Assembly (NCBI RefSeq): GCF_000374105.1
Contig: NZ_KB893650.1
Location: forward strand, 428,862 to 492,861
DNA length: 64,000 nt
Source: Kangiella aquimarina DSM 16071
GTDB taxonomy: Bacteria; Pseudomonadota; Gammaproteobacteria; Enterobacterales; Kangiellaceae
Direction: 5' to 3'
In this document: in pieces, positions 45,403-54,706 of the stretch
How the letters are laid out: every line of letters begins with the position of its first letter
How positions within the stretch are numbered: position 1 is the stretch's first letter
Program-made: the position numbers and the translations under genes
Notes under the pieces: generated by a model
Told to the model about the DNA's origin: nothing
What the model saw: the letters and a program-made list of their open reading frames with translations, nothing else
The model's database searches: none

Positions 45403-45636
45403 ATGAAAAAGGTACGGATTATAATTGGCTTAATCGTTTCTTTTGGAATGGCAGGTTGCGAAACAATGGGAAAAATTGCTTTGGTTGAGGCGATTGAGCA
45501 AGCCACTAATAGCGATATCAGTGCAGGGTCATACTGCCAGCAATTGAGAGCGACCTGTGAGCTGGGGCATTATAAAGAGTGGCAAACTCCGAGTGGCGGC
45601 AAGCGCTGTGCCTGTGAGAACCAGAATTATCGATAA
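45403..45636 (+). CDS. small lipoprotein of unknown function
   Basis: 77 residues. The lipobox is MAGC (Cys19), and the mature part is short with four further cysteines (GSYCQQLRATCELGHYKEWQ and KRCACENQ), enough for two disulfides. The predicted location is an inner or outer membrane anchor. AAGGGA precedes the ATG at good spacing. I do not recognise the family; the neighbouring genes give no clue. Confidence 0.7.
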   Translation: MKKVRIIIGLIVSFGMAGCETMGKIALVEAIEQATNSDISAGSYCQQLRATCELGHYKEWQTPSGGKRCACENQNYR

Positions 45637-45833
45637 CCAATAGCTACATCAGACACTCTCTCTTCTGTGGACTTCATCTTCTCTAAAATCTGCTTGAAAA
45701 ATAATCGGTTTTGGATAATTCTTTAGCTACTTAAAGTGCCACAGAGCATTATGTTGAGAAAATAGGCTAAGGAAAAGGACGTATGTTAGGGCAGACAATA
45801 TTCAGATTGATTGGGTAAACAGAGGGAACATTT

Positions 45834-46211
45834 ATGGATAGAAAGTTTATTATTACCGCATTACTTTACGCTGTGGTAGGTATGCTGATCGGCATACATA
45901 TGGCGGCTACTCATAATCATCTTCAACACGTCACTCATGCTCACATTCTTTTAGTCGGATTTGTGGTTTCATTTATTTATGCGCTGTGCCATAAATTGTG
46001 GCTCAATGCTGACGCTACCATGCTTGCCAAATTACAGTTCTGGATACATCAGGTTGGAGTTTTGGGGATGGTGATTGGTCTGTATTTACTTTACAGTCAC
46101 AAATTTGATGCTGCTAAAATTGAACTGGTTCTGGCAGTGTCGTCTATCCTGGTTTTAATCGGGCTGATATTAATGCTGGTCATGGTTCTGAAAAATAAGG
46201 CTACTCACTGA
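45834..46211 (+). CDS. four-helix membrane protein with conserved histidines
   Basis: 125 residues with four transmembrane helices. A His-rich loop after the first helix (MAATHNHLQHVTHAHILLVG) and a further His in the third helix (WIHQVG) resemble the haem-binding pattern of haem-copper oxidase-like small proteins, but the match is loose and no haem link can be shown. A GAGGGA ribosome-binding site precedes the ATG. Monocistronic; function unknown. Confidence 0.65.
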   Translation: MDRKFIITALLYAVVGMLIGIHMAATHNHLQHVTHAHILLVGFVVSFIYALCHKLWLNADATMLAKLQFWIHQVGVLGMVIGLYLLYSHKFDAAKIELVLAVSSILVLIGLILMLVMVLKNKATH

Positions 46212-46259
46212 TTCTAAATAGGGGTGAGCTATGTTCGCCCTACTCGTATTTACTAACTA

Positions 46260-46493
46260 TTAATTTTTTGCCGAAGGTTTATTACGCTTGAGGAAGCCCG
46301 CCAGCTGCTTTGCAATACTGACGGTCGATCCAAAGACGCCAATAATGGCAGCGCTGACTAAAATGCCGACTTTAACTTTACGACTAAACAGATCCCATTC
46401 GGCAAACTGCTCGGCTAATACAAAGCCAATAATGATAATTGAAATGATGTAGGAAACTATAGTGATTTTGGGCAGGGCTTGAAACTTGACCAT
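46260..46493 (-). CDS. small two-helix membrane protein
   Basis: 77 residues: two transmembrane helices (IVSYIISIIIIGFVLAEQ and VGILVSAAIIGVFGSTVSI) with a lysine-rich, probably cytoplasmic C-terminus. The family is unknown. It starts 15 bp past the DUF1285 gene, third in the tusA operon, so it may take part in the same process. Confidence 0.65.
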   Translation of the reverse strand: MVKFQALPKITIVSYIISIIIIGFVLAEQFAEWDLFSRKVKVGILVSAAIIGVFGSTVSIAKQLAGFLKRNKPSAKN

Positions 46494-46507
46494 CTGTTAC
46501 CTACAAC

Positions 46508-47107
46508 CTAAATAGTTCCCAAACTGAAAAACTCACCGGCAGACATTACGCCTAGATGTTTTTGATCAACAATGACTCTTTCTTCGGCGCGTTCCACCAG
46601 CTCATAAAAGACATTGCGATGAATTAAAGCGTGGAGATTACGACGAACCATTATATAAGGTGAAGGTTCGCCAGTTTTAGAGTCATGCTCAACCCAGATG
46701 GGGTTGTCCTTGGTAAGGACTATCTGATTATCGCAGTTATCTTCGAACGAAATGATTGGGCCTTCGGCAGTATCTTTAACCTGCATGCGAATGACCAGAA
46801 AGGGAGCATCTTCGACTCGAATGCCAAGTTTTTCAACCGGCGTAACCAGAAAATATTTATCGTCTTCTTTCTTGAGTACAGTCGAGAACAGTTTAACCAG
46901 CCGCTGGCGGCCAATCGGTGAGCCCTCATATTGCCAGCTACCATCGCGTTTAATGATCAGCTCCATATCGCCGCAGAATTCTGGGTTCCACTTTTCTACA
47001 GGGGGTAAGGATTGTCCGTCGCTATTTTTTTCAAGCTCAGAAAGAATTTGACCAAGATCCTTATTGACCGCTTCCTGCTGTTCGGGGTGATTGTCGGTGC
47101 CTGCCAT
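46508..47107 (-). CDS. DUF1285 family protein
   Basis: 199 residues, soluble. The blocks IIKRDGSWQYEGSPIGRQRLVKLFSTVLKKE and YFLVTPVEKLGIRVEDAPFL are the defining DUF1285 pattern. A role is not known for the family. The start is one base past the stop of tusA, so the two are cotranslated, which suggests a link to sulfur transfer or the same regulation. Confidence 0.88.
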   Translation of the reverse strand: MAGTDNHPEQQEAVNKDLGQILSELEKNSDGQSLPPVEKWNPEFCGDMELIIKRDGSWQYEGSPIGRQRLVKLFSTVLKKEDDKYFLVTPVEKLGIRVEDAPFLVIRMQVKDTAEGPIISFEDNCDNQIVLTKDNPIWVEHDSKTGEPSPYIMVRRNLHALIHRNVFYELVERAEERVIVDQKHLGVMSAGEFFSLGTI

Positions 47108-47108
47108 A

Positions 47109-47363
47109 CTAGGCCGCCATGCCCTTTTTAATCAGATACTTGTAGGGGAGCTGGTCGGTATCGCTTCCAATAAGCTGATGATCCATGAAGGTACAGAACT
47201 TTGGAATATCCCGAGTGGTCGAAGGATCGTCTGCTACAACCAGCAGGACTTCGCCGTCTGCCATCTTGCGAACATTGAGGCGCACCATCATGACAGGCTC
47301 AGGGCAACGCAGGCCGAGTGCATCGAGTTTGCGGTCGTATTGATCAAAGTTGAGCTGTGTCAT
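47109..47363 (-). CDS. tusA: sulfurtransferase TusA
   Basis: 84 residues from the ATG at 47363; an in-frame TTG five codons earlier is unlikely. The catalytic Cys is in [15 protein letters not shown], the family's C-P-x-P motif, and [21 protein letters not shown] follows as usual. TusA relays sulfur from IscS for tRNA thiolation and other uses. It is the first gene of a three-gene operon with the DUF1285 and small membrane proteins. Confidence 0.93.
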   Translation of the reverse strand: MTQLNFDQYDRKLDALGLRCPEPVMMVRLNVRKMADGEVLLVVADDPSTTRDIPKFCTFMDHQLIGSDTDQLPYKYLIKKGMAA

Positions 47364-47444
47364 AGGGTAGTAAAACAATTGCTGTATGCTGAAATTGTGC
47401 GAATTTTAGTCTTTTTCACCCTTAACATGAAGCTAATAGCACTT

Positions 47445-47494
47445 TATATAGTAACTATATATCAATTCGTTAGTTAAGATTGATTTTAACTAAC
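47445..47494. promoter_or_regulatory. two inverted repeats between tusA and dps, candidate operators
   Basis: TATATAGT-A-ACTATATA (47445-47461) is a palindrome with a single central base. GTTAGTTAA-N8-TTAACTAAC (47469-47494) is a perfect nine-base inverted repeat ending 48 bp before the dps start codon, at promoter distance. Either could bind a regulator of dps or of the divergent tusA operon; I do not recognise the site. Confidence 0.5.
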
Positions 47495-47542
47495 ATTGAA
47501 GTTAGGTTAGTATGGTGAAAAGTTAATCATAAGGAGTACAGA

Positions 47543-48019
47543 ATGAATAAAGCGATTAATATTGGAATTAACGAAAACCACCGTGAAAAAATTGGCGATG
47601 GTCTATCTCGTCTATTAGCAGATACTTACACCCTCTATCTGCAAACTCACAACTTTCACTGGAACGTCACTGGGCCATTCTTCCAGTCATTACACACCTT
47701 GTTCGAAACTCACTACACAGAACTAGCGGTTGCAGTGGATGATATTGCAGAGCGTATTCGTGCGCTGGGTATTTTGTCGCCGGGTACTTATAAAGAATTT
47801 GCTAAGCTTACCAACATTAAAGAAGTTGAAGGCAATATTAGTGCTGAAGAGATGCTAGAGCGTTTAGTGGATAGCCATGAAACTGTAGTGAGAACAGCAC
47901 GTGAGATTTTGCCACTGGCTCAAGAAGCCGATGACGAATCGTCAGTGAGTTTGATATCTGACCGTCTGGTGGTGCATGAAAAGACTGCCTGGATGCTACG
48001 TTCTCATTTGCAGAAGTAG
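47543..48019 (+). CDS. dps: DNA-protecting ferritin-like protein Dps
   Basis: 158 residues, the family length. The ferroxidase-site ligands are in [27 protein letters not shown] (His, Asp and Glu positions conserved) and [12 protein letters not shown]. Dps forms dodecamers that oxidise and store iron and shield DNA in stress. A strong AAGGAG precedes the ATG. Monocistronic, with a palindromic repeat as the only terminator-like structure. Confidence 0.96.
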   Translation: MNKAINIGINENHREKIGDGLSRLLADTYTLYLQTHNFHWNVTGPFFQSLHTLFETHYTELAVAVDDIAERIRALGILSPGTYKEFAKLTNIKEVEGNISAEEMLERLVDSHETVVRTAREILPLAQEADDESSVSLISDRLVVHEKTAWMLRSHLQK

Positions 48020-48044
48020 CTTATTAATTAAACACCGTAGTATT

Positions 48045-48074
48045 TGTAGGGGCGATTCATGAATCGCCCTTACA
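48045..48074. repeat. REP-like intergenic palindrome, possible terminator
   Basis: TGTA and TACA frame the perfect stem GGGCGATTC / GAATCGCCC with an AT loop. It lies between the convergent dps and diguanylate cyclase genes. Interspersed copies would be expected elsewhere; this one could also stop transcription, but no T-tract follows. Confidence 0.55.
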
Positions 48075-48107
48075 TTGATATTGGAACAGTCTGTAGCTTA
48101 AAGTGTC

Positions 48108-49982
48108 TCAAGCAAAACTCGCCATCACCTGATTACGACCTTCATTCTTTGCTTTATACAATAATCGATCAGCTCGATTGATAACCAGATCAAGAGTTTC
48201 ATCGTCGGGCATGTACTCGGTAACTCCGAAACTGGATGTGACGGTAAGTCCTGGCGCTAAATCATCAAAGTTATAACATTCAAAATATTCGCGTAACCTT
48301 TCTGCAATGCTGTAGGCTTCTTTAATGCCGGTATCCGGGAGTAAGATTAAAAATTCTTCGCCACCAATTCTTCCTACTGTATCTGAATCCCTTAATATTG
48401 CTTCACAAATATTACGTGTAGCCTGGATAACTCTATCGCCGACGTTATGTCCAAAGCGGTCATTAATACTTTTGAAGAAATCAATGTCAAACAGAATGAC
48501 GCTGTAGGGTTTCCGTGTTTGTCCACTGGATCGATGCTGAAGCTCCAAGGTACGAAAAACGTGGCGTCTGTTGGGCAGCTTAGTCAAATTATCTGTATAG
48601 GCCATACGATGATTGGTTCTGGCCACGCTTCGATAACGCAACATAATCCACAGCGCGATACACACTACCAGTAACAAGAGTAATATTAGTACCCATAAAA
48701 TATAACTATACTTTCGGCTCTCCTGGACATACTGAGCGTTAAGTATATTTTCCTGTTCTAGAAGCTTATTCTCGAATACCAGACGTTCTTGATCGAGTTG
48801 CTCACGAGACAAGTTAGAAACATAAGTCAAATTGTCATTAAACTGTTTACGATATTGAGTGTAAGACTCATTAAGCAGCTCATAGGCCTGTTCAAAGTTA
48901 CCACTTTTAAAGGCTAACTGACTCTCAAGGCGGTTAATATAATGAGTATCTTGGCTGCCTAGTTGCACCGCATATTCTTTTGCAATAACCAAGTGTTGAT
49001 TGGCTTTATCAAGTTGGCCCAATTCAAGGTAGATAGTTGCTAATTCTGTATGAATCTCAAAACTGAATAGTTCTTCGCCAACCTCTTTATGTAATTCTTG
49101 GGAAGTCAGAATGTGATTTAAAGCGGCCTCATAATTTTTTTGATCAATCAGCAAGCGCCCTTTAACTTGATGTGCGTATGCTCTGAGAGAGATATCTCCT
49201 GTATCTTTGGCTATTTGAAATGATTTATCGAGATAAGCATCTGCTTGCTCAAAGTCTTCAGCTGCGCGGTAAGAGTCGGCTAGATTTACGTATAAGTAAG
49301 TGTTCTGAGTGAACTTAGGGTTTGCTTCCATAATCTCAATTGATTTTTTAAGGTAATCAATTGCCGATGGGTAGTCATTAAGTGCACCGTATAAAATCGA
49401 GAAAACATTATAGGTTTCAACCAGTTGAAAAGGGTCGTCACTTTCGTATGCATGGGATAAAGCAAGCTCCATTAGCTCGAAAGCTTCCTGATAGCGATAC
49501 ATATAGGAATTAATATAAGCCCGCTCAAGCACAATATCGCTGAGTTTATTGTCTGGCCATGATTCTCGAACATCACGATAGAGTGCATCGGCAGTACGCT
49601 TAGCTTCTTTAATTTTACCCTCGGTTCTCAAAACCAGCATGAGAACATAATTGAACTCCTGATAGAGACTTGCCTTATCAACCGTATTTACCAGTGGTGT
49701 AGCGATGTTAAGGAATTCGCGGGCACGAAGAGGATCATTGGTGTGTATGTAATAATCAGCAACCAGAATATTGGCTAATGCTTCTGAGTGAGGATCCAAA
49801 TCATTATTGAGAATGGTTTGAAGTTTATTGAGAAAGGAGTCCTGACTGCGCTCGGGTATGGATAATTTACCCATGGCATAAAGCTGGTTCTGCAGGGGAA
49901 TATTGTCTGCTGGACTTGCTGAATAAGTTTGTGAGCTAGCCAGTAGCAACAACACCATCAATAGTGATTTGAGCTTGACCAC
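48108..49982 (-). CDS. TPR-containing membrane diguanylate cyclase
   Basis: 624 residues with a GTG start preceded by AAGGGA. A signal peptide or anchor (SLLMVLLLLASSQTYS) leads to about 370 residues of TPR-type helical repeats in the periplasm, then one transmembrane helix (YILWVLILLLLLVVCIALWIML, about residue 435) and a cytoplasmic GGDEF domain with the motif GGEEF. The RDSD sequence five residues before it is an intact inhibition site. It would make cyclic di-GMP in response to a periplasmic protein or peptide signal. Confidence 0.93.
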   Translation of the reverse strand: MVKLKSLLMVLLLLASSQTYSASPADNIPLQNQLYAMGKLSIPERSQDSFLNKLQTILNNDLDPHSEALANILVADYYIHTNDPLRAREFLNIATPLVNTVDKASLYQEFNYVLMLVLRTEGKIKEAKRTADALYRDVRESWPDNKLSDIVLERAYINSYMYRYQEAFELMELALSHAYESDDPFQLVETYNVFSILYGALNDYPSAIDYLKKSIEIMEANPKFTQNTYLYVNLADSYRAAEDFEQADAYLDKSFQIAKDTGDISLRAYAHQVKGRLLIDQKNYEAALNHILTSQELHKEVGEELFSFEIHTELATIYLELGQLDKANQHLVIAKEYAVQLGSQDTHYINRLESQLAFKSGNFEQAYELLNESYTQYRKQFNDNLTYVSNLSREQLDQERLVFENKLLEQENILNAQYVQESRKYSYILWVLILLLLLVVCIALWIMLRYRSVARTNHRMAYTDNLTKLPNRRHVFRTLELQHRSSGQTRKPYSVILFDIDFFKSINDRFGHNVGDRVIQATRNICEAILRDSDTVGRIGGEEFLILLPDTGIKEAYSIAERLREYFECYNFDDLAPGLTVTSSFGVTEYMPDDETLDLVINRADRLLYKAKNEGRNQVMASFA

Positions 49983-50045
49983 ATTAATCCCTTAATTGTT
50001 GTATTAGTAGAATGTGAATTAACTCACTTTACCGTAAATTGATGC

Positions 50046-50088
50046 AAAAATGAACAATGCCGTAATGCAAATTTGCATTACGGCATTG
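50046..50088 (-). terminator. 34-base perfect palindrome acting as terminator
   Basis: Two 17-base arms (50055-50071 and 50072-50088) are perfectly complementary with no spacer. On the minus strand a TTCATTTTT tail follows. It ends the amidohydrolase transcript about 28 bases past its stop. The core ATGCAAATTTGCAT could also bind a protein. Confidence 0.75.
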
Positions 50089-50116
50089 CAAGATTGAAAT
50101 AATCTATTGAGAAAGG

Positions 50117-53100
50117 TTATTCAAAGAAGAAAGCAGGACGTTTCTTCTCTTCTGGGGCAATTTGATTGAGGGTCTGGGCATCGTATAGGCGTCCATTCAG
50201 CATCACCATATTGACCTTTTCACTGTTCTTCAGGTTTTCCAGTGGATCAGCATCAAGGATAACCAAATCTGCCAGTTTGCCCTCAGTGATAGAGCCAATC
50301 TCCGAATCCATACCGAGTATTTTAGCGCCATCCATAGTACCCGCCTCCAAGGCTTCATGCGGAGTCATGCCACCTTGCTCAAACATCCACAGTTCCCAAT
50401 GGGCAGCTAGACCTTCGCGCTGACCGTGAGCACCGATACCCACTTTAACGCCAAGTTCGCGCAATTGTGCGGTAACCGTAGCATTGTTGATATGGTTGTA
50501 GTCCTCATCAGGCGCTGTGTAGCGACGACGAGACACCGGATCAAGGATTTCACGAGGAACAAATTTGGTCAGCAAAGGATGATCAAAAACCTTGGTTTTG
50601 TCATACCAGTAACGCTCACCCCATATTCCACCATAGGCTACGCCAAGCGTTGGCACGTAAGATGTCTGACTCTGGCTCCATAATTGCTTAACATCGTCAT
50701 AGATTTTTTCGACAGGAATTGAGTGCTCAATGGTCGTATGACCATCAATGACCATCGAGATGTTATGCATGAACAATGAACCGCCTTCAGGAACCACAAT
50801 GAGTCCAGTCTGACGGGCAGCTTCCAGTACCTGCTGTCGTTGATCACGACGTGGCTGGTTATAACTTTTTACAGAGAATGCTCCGGCAGCTTTCATGCGT
50901 TCAAGGTGGCCAATCGCATCATCCAGGTTGTTTACTTCAGCCGTAATGTATTGCTCTGCACCATAAAGAATGGTCCCTGTTGAGAAGAGGCGAGGTGCCG
51001 TAATCACACCTGCCTTTTGCATCTCGCTGGAAGAGAAAACAGCTTCGGTGTTGGCAGACGGATTGTGAGTCGTGGTGACACCAAAAGCCAATGAAGCCAT
51101 TGCGTTCCAGTTCGTTTGTGGCTGGATCTGGTCATTCGCGTAAGGGCCATGCCAGTGTACATCCACTAATCCAGGGATAATGGTTTTGCCAGAAACATCA
51201 ATGGTCTTAGCGCCTGAAGGAATGGTGACTTCACCACGCTGACCAACTGCTTTGATACGGTTGTTTTCAACTACAATGACACCGTTTTCAATGATCTCTT
51301 TACCTTCCATAGTAATAACTTTAGCACCAACCAAAGCTAATGAGGTGTCAGGCTTGTCTGCATTAACGGTAAAGTTAATGCGAGTTGCTTTGGCTTCAGG
51401 AGCTTCGGCTTCTGCATCTGCACCAGCATTTAAAAACGCAAAGCGCTCTTTAAGAGCTTGCTGATACAGATCTGGGCCTAACGACCATGAAAGCGATGCA
51501 CTGTCTTCTGACCAGGCCAGGTTGCTGCCTGCAAATTTAGAGAACTGACGAACCGGCAGGTTGCGAGCAGATGGACCTGTACTAATCGCATTACCGCTAC
51601 GCACGAATGGTGTTACATAAACTTGATAGCGTTGCGTGAAAGCGAGCCATTGCTGATCCGGAGATACTGCAAAATCACTAATCCAGTTGCCTTCATAATG
51701 TTCCTGCTTGGCGTTACCGCTTAGGTCAGTACTAACTAACTTGGTGCTGTAAATTTCGCCGTTAGGTGTTACCTGAGAAAAGAACACACGGTCAGAGCTT
51801 CCGGCAAAGAAAGGGCTGCTACCACTTTTTGATAACACGTATTGTTTATCATCATCAAGGTTAATGGCGACGATGCCAGTATCCTGAGAATAAAGTGGAC
51901 TGGTCAGGTAACCGCCAGAAATGGCTTGTACCACAACCGTTTCACCATCCGGACTTAGACTTGGATTGGTGTAATGGCCTGGTTGCTGAGAAACCACTTT
52001 ACCGCTGCCGCCACGTGAAGAAACGATGCGAACCGTACCCAGTTTTGCGTCATCCCAGGTGGTGTAGACAATTTTGCTACCATCCGCTGAATAATGCGGA
52101 TAAAACTCAAAATGATCATTCTGGCGAGTTAAGCGTTTAGGTTTGCCATCTGGTAGGTTTACGGTATAAATCTTGCCCAATGCCTGGAAAATAGCTTGAT
52201 CACCATCAGGAGAAACCTGTAACCAACGCAGCATCTTGGCATTAAATTTGGACTCATAAGCAGCATTCTTTTGAGTCACGGCCTGACGCATCTCGCGGCG
52301 ATCAGTCACTTCAAAAGGAATGTTGGAAACCTCTTTGGAGGCAATATCAATCTTGTGAAGTTTACCCTGCGCCCAGAAGACAATTTCATCGCTATCTGGC
52401 GTCCAGGCAAAATTTGGGTAAACCCCATGAATAGCCCAGGTCTCCTGCATATCGCGCTCAAGGCCTTCATAAATCGGGTATTCAGCACCTGTCTCACGAT
52501 CTTTCAGGAACAATGCGCTTTGTGCACGGATGCGACGCACGAAAGCAATAAACTTACCATCTGGCGAAGGTGTTGGACGAACTGCGCCGCCGGGGCCGTC
52601 AATCCAGGTTTCGATGTCGCCTGTCTCACGATTAATCGCAAAAACTTCATAAATCTGATTGTTGGAATCTTTACTGTATTCGAAATAACGACCTGGTGTT
52701 GAATCGCGAGAGAAAAGAACGTACTTACCGTCAGGGGTAAAAGCTGGCTCACCCAGATCTTTCTGCTCATTAGGACGCTTGTTCAACTGAATGCCGCTAC
52801 CGCCTGATTTGTGGTAAAGCCAGATTTCACCGGCACCTAGAGAGCGTGTTCCGGTAAAGTGTTTGCGCGCAGCAATATAGTTGCCATCAGGACTCCATAC
52901 AGGATTATTCAGCAAGCGAAAGCTTTCTTTAGTGACCTGATATTGGTCGGAACCATCGGTATCCATGACCCAGATATTGTCACCGCCACCCTGGTCAGTG
53001 GTGAAAGCTAGCTGCTTACCATCAGGCGAGAAACGCGGCTGCATATCCCACGCCATGCTGTTAGTAATGTTAGTCGCCTTACCGCCAGACATCGGCATAG

Positions 53101-53323
53101 TGTAGATATCGCCCAACAAATCAAAGGCAATCGTCTTGCCATCAGGGCTAACATCAAGATTCATCCAGGTGCCTTCATTGACCTGAATATCCGCAAAAAT
53201 AGGAGTGCCGGGAGGATTGTTCACATCCCACTTAGCCTTGTCCTCGTCTGCCGCTGTAGCTGAATTCGCCACAGTCCCCAAAGACAGCACCAACAGGCTG
53301 GATAAGATAGATAATTTCTTCAT
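50117..53323 (-). CDS. secreted beta-propeller amidohydrolase
   Basis: 1068 residues. A signal peptide (SSLLVLSLGTVANSATAA) precedes about 600 residues of TolB/PD40-type propeller repeats (many copies of a W-SPDG-x-x-I/L pattern, such as FSPDGKQLAFTTDQGG). The C-terminal 400 residues are an amidohydrolase: GLVDVHWHG carries the metal-binding HxH, followed by the His of TTIEHSIPV and by VGIGAHGQ near the end. The expected reaction is hydrolysis of a peptide or amide in the periplasm or outside; proteins of this build are common in marine bacteria, substrates unknown. Monocistronic. Confidence 0.92.
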   Translation of the reverse strand: MKKLSILSSLLVLSLGTVANSATAADEDKAKWDVNNPPGTPIFADIQVNEGTWMNLDVSPDGKTIAFDLLGDIYTMPMSGGKATNITNSMAWDMQPRFSPDGKQLAFTTDQGGGDNIWVMDTDGSDQYQVTKESFRLLNNPVWSPDGNYIAARKHFTGTRSLGAGEIWLYHKSGGSGIQLNKRPNEQKDLGEPAFTPDGKYVLFSRDSTPGRYFEYSKDSNNQIYEVFAINRETGDIETWIDGPGGAVRPTPSPDGKFIAFVRRIRAQSALFLKDRETGAEYPIYEGLERDMQETWAIHGVYPNFAWTPDSDEIVFWAQGKLHKIDIASKEVSNIPFEVTDRREMRQAVTQKNAAYESKFNAKMLRWLQVSPDGDQAIFQALGKIYTVNLPDGKPKRLTRQNDHFEFYPHYSADGSKIVYTTWDDAKLGTVRIVSSRGGSGKVVSQQPGHYTNPSLSPDGETVVVQAISGGYLTSPLYSQDTGIVAINLDDDKQYVLSKSGSSPFFAGSSDRVFFSQVTPNGEIYSTKLVSTDLSGNAKQEHYEGNWISDFAVSPDQQWLAFTQRYQVYVTPFVRSGNAISTGPSARNLPVRQFSKFAGSNLAWSEDSASLSWSLGPDLYQQALKERFAFLNAGADAEAEAPEAKATRINFTVNADKPDTSLALVGAKVITMEGKEIIENGVIVVENNRIKAVGQRGEVTIPSGAKTIDVSGKTIIPGLVDVHWHGPYANDQIQPQTNWNAMASLAFGVTTTHNPSANTEAVFSSSEMQKAGVITAPRLFSTGTILYGAEQYITAEVNNLDDAIGHLERMKAAGAFSVKSYNQPRRDQRQQVLEAARQTGLIVVPEGGSLFMHNISMVIDGHTTIEHSIPVEKIYDDVKQLWSQSQTSYVPTLGVAYGGIWGERYWYDKTKVFDHPLLTKFVPREILDPVSRRRYTAPDEDYNHINNATVTAQLRELGVKVGIGAHGQREGLAAHWELWMFEQGGMTPHEALEAGTMDGAKILGMDSEIGSITEGKLADLVILDADPLENLKNSEKVNMVMLNGRLYDAQTLNQIAPEEKKRPAFFFE

Positions 53324-53670
53324 TGCCAGACTCTTTCGTTAGTTAATGAAAATGACTCAACCTAGCAATATAGTGGGGCAATAGCTATTAGGCAAAAGAT
53401 TGGCGCAGTAAATTGTAAGAAAAGGTTAAATGAAGGAGATTAACGTATACTTGGGAGGCGGGTGACATACCTATAAGGTAAGACTTAGCTCAGCACGTGA
53501 CCATAGGAAGTACATTTGGGGAAAGTAAGAATTTGCTTCGTTACGTACCATGTTTGAGCCTGGTTTGATAGGAGGATAGTCCTCTGAGCTGGGAAAAGCA
53601 GGATTTAGAATAAACGTTATAGGTTAAGGAGTTCGAATGATACTTAAGCAACATGAGATACATACGGAAC
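53324..53670. other. 347-bp intergenic region between the amidohydrolase and CPBP genes
   Basis: I see no convincing gene. It must contain the amidohydrolase promoter near its left end. A 17-codon frame at 53637-53690 with AAGGAG upstream runs against the end of the CPBP gene, too short to call. The rest has scattered stop codons and no repeat structure. Confidence 0.5.
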
Positions 53671-54387
53671 TTAAACCCTTTCTAACATAGACATGGTATT
53701 GAGAAGGCAATGGGCAAAAATTAATGGCCATAAGTTTCTACCAAATGCCACATAACCTATACCCATGGCTAAACCTATCAATCCTACGGTGATAGAACGC
53801 TCGGAAAGATCGTAGGAGTGTCTAAAGCCAAAGAGCATGGCTTGAAAAATGACCGCAATAACTGTGGCAAACCAGACGCTGGATAAGGTTTTTTCTATCC
53901 AATTAATGAGAAAACCTCGATCAAGGATTTCTTCTAATGCAGATTGTAGCCATATAAAAGGAATAATAGATAAAAAGAGCAGCCAATTACTAGTCAAGTT
54001 GCCAAATTTATCTGCTGCATTTTGCTCAGATGTATCAGCCGCTATTTGTAGGCCAAACTGGTCATTTACTATTTGGAAAAAAACGATAGAGATTACTGTA
54101 AACCCTAAAATAAAAGCAGTAGCATATAATGACTGCTTATAGTTTTTGGGTTTGCATAATCCAATCTCTTTCCAACTGACGTTTCTTAAACGTACTAAAA
54201 CCACAGCGACCAGTAGAGTAGATATCGACCAGAAAAGACCATTAGTGATGAAGTTAAATTGTGAAAAATAAACTTCCCTTATTAAAAACATGACTGAAAT
54301 ATAGATCGCTAAATCTAATAAAAAGTATAGTGGTGATGGTTTGGAGATGTTTTGAGCGGGTGGTTCAGCCTTTCCGAGAGAGTTCAT
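53671..54387 (-). CDS. CPBP-family intramembrane metalloprotease-like protein
   Basis: 238 residues, about seven transmembrane helices. The family motifs are EEILDRG (motif 1, the EExxxR pattern), LFGFRHSYDLSE (motif 2, FxxxH) and the C-terminal FAHCLLNTM. CPBP (Abi) proteins cleave membrane anchors or serve as immunity or maturation factors. It is the last of four adjacent minus-strand genes encoding envelope proteins (channel-like, SseB, small membrane protein, CPBP), 55 bp after the third, so it may process one of them (inference). Confidence 0.85.
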   Translation of the reverse strand: MNSLGKAEPPAQNISKPSPLYFLLDLAIYISVMFLIREVYFSQFNFITNGLFWSISTLLVAVVLVRLRNVSWKEIGLCKPKNYKQSLYATAFILGFTVISIVFFQIVNDQFGLQIAADTSEQNAADKFGNLTSNWLLFLSIIPFIWLQSALEEILDRGFLINWIEKTLSSVWFATVIAVIFQAMLFGFRHSYDLSERSITVGLIGLAMGIGYVAFGRNLWPLIFAHCLLNTMSMLERV

Positions 54388-54442
54388 CTTTATAATCCCT
54401 TAAACAGTTTATGGTGAAAGCGAAAGCTAATTGCAAGTAGTG

Positions 54443-54691
54443 TTATAAACTTTTATCACTATCAGTGTCTTGCATTTCGGGGGTGTCTTTACACAGTGCA
54501 CAGTGTTGACCGCGTCTGGCCTGATAAAAACGGCTTACGGTAAAAATGATTGATGTAATCGGAGCCCATATTGCACCCTGAAACAAAGCATAGCTTAGGT
54601 CATTATTTTTTAAATACTGGGCACCTGAAATAGCAATAAAAGCACCAATAAGAATGGTAATAAATCGTTTGACCCAAAAAGTATAACCCAT
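54443..54691 (-). CDS. small membrane protein with a CxxC motif
   Basis: 82 residues. Two hydrophobic segments (FITILIGAFIAISGAQYL and ALFQGAIWAPITSIIFTV) precede a soluble C-terminal tail with GQHCALCKDTPE, a CxxC pair that could bind a metal or undergo thiol exchange. The family is not recognised. It lies 15 bp past the exported SseB gene, so the two are probably cotranslated. Confidence 0.65.
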   Translation of the reverse strand: MGYTFWVKRFITILIGAFIAISGAQYLKNNDLSYALFQGAIWAPITSIIFTVSRFYQARRGQHCALCKDTPEMQDTDSDKSL

Positions 54692-54706
54692 AAACCTGCC
54701 TCCGTA

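Noticed and set aside
47091-47477. A 128-codon frame on the plus strand over tusA and its upstream region
   Set aside because: It opposes tusA, whose family match is strong, and it lacks a recognisable start signal or domain.
53637-53690. A 17-codon frame with AAGGAG at good spacing
   Set aside because: Too short to judge and overlapping the end of the CPBP gene on the other strand; the ribosome-binding match can arise by chance.
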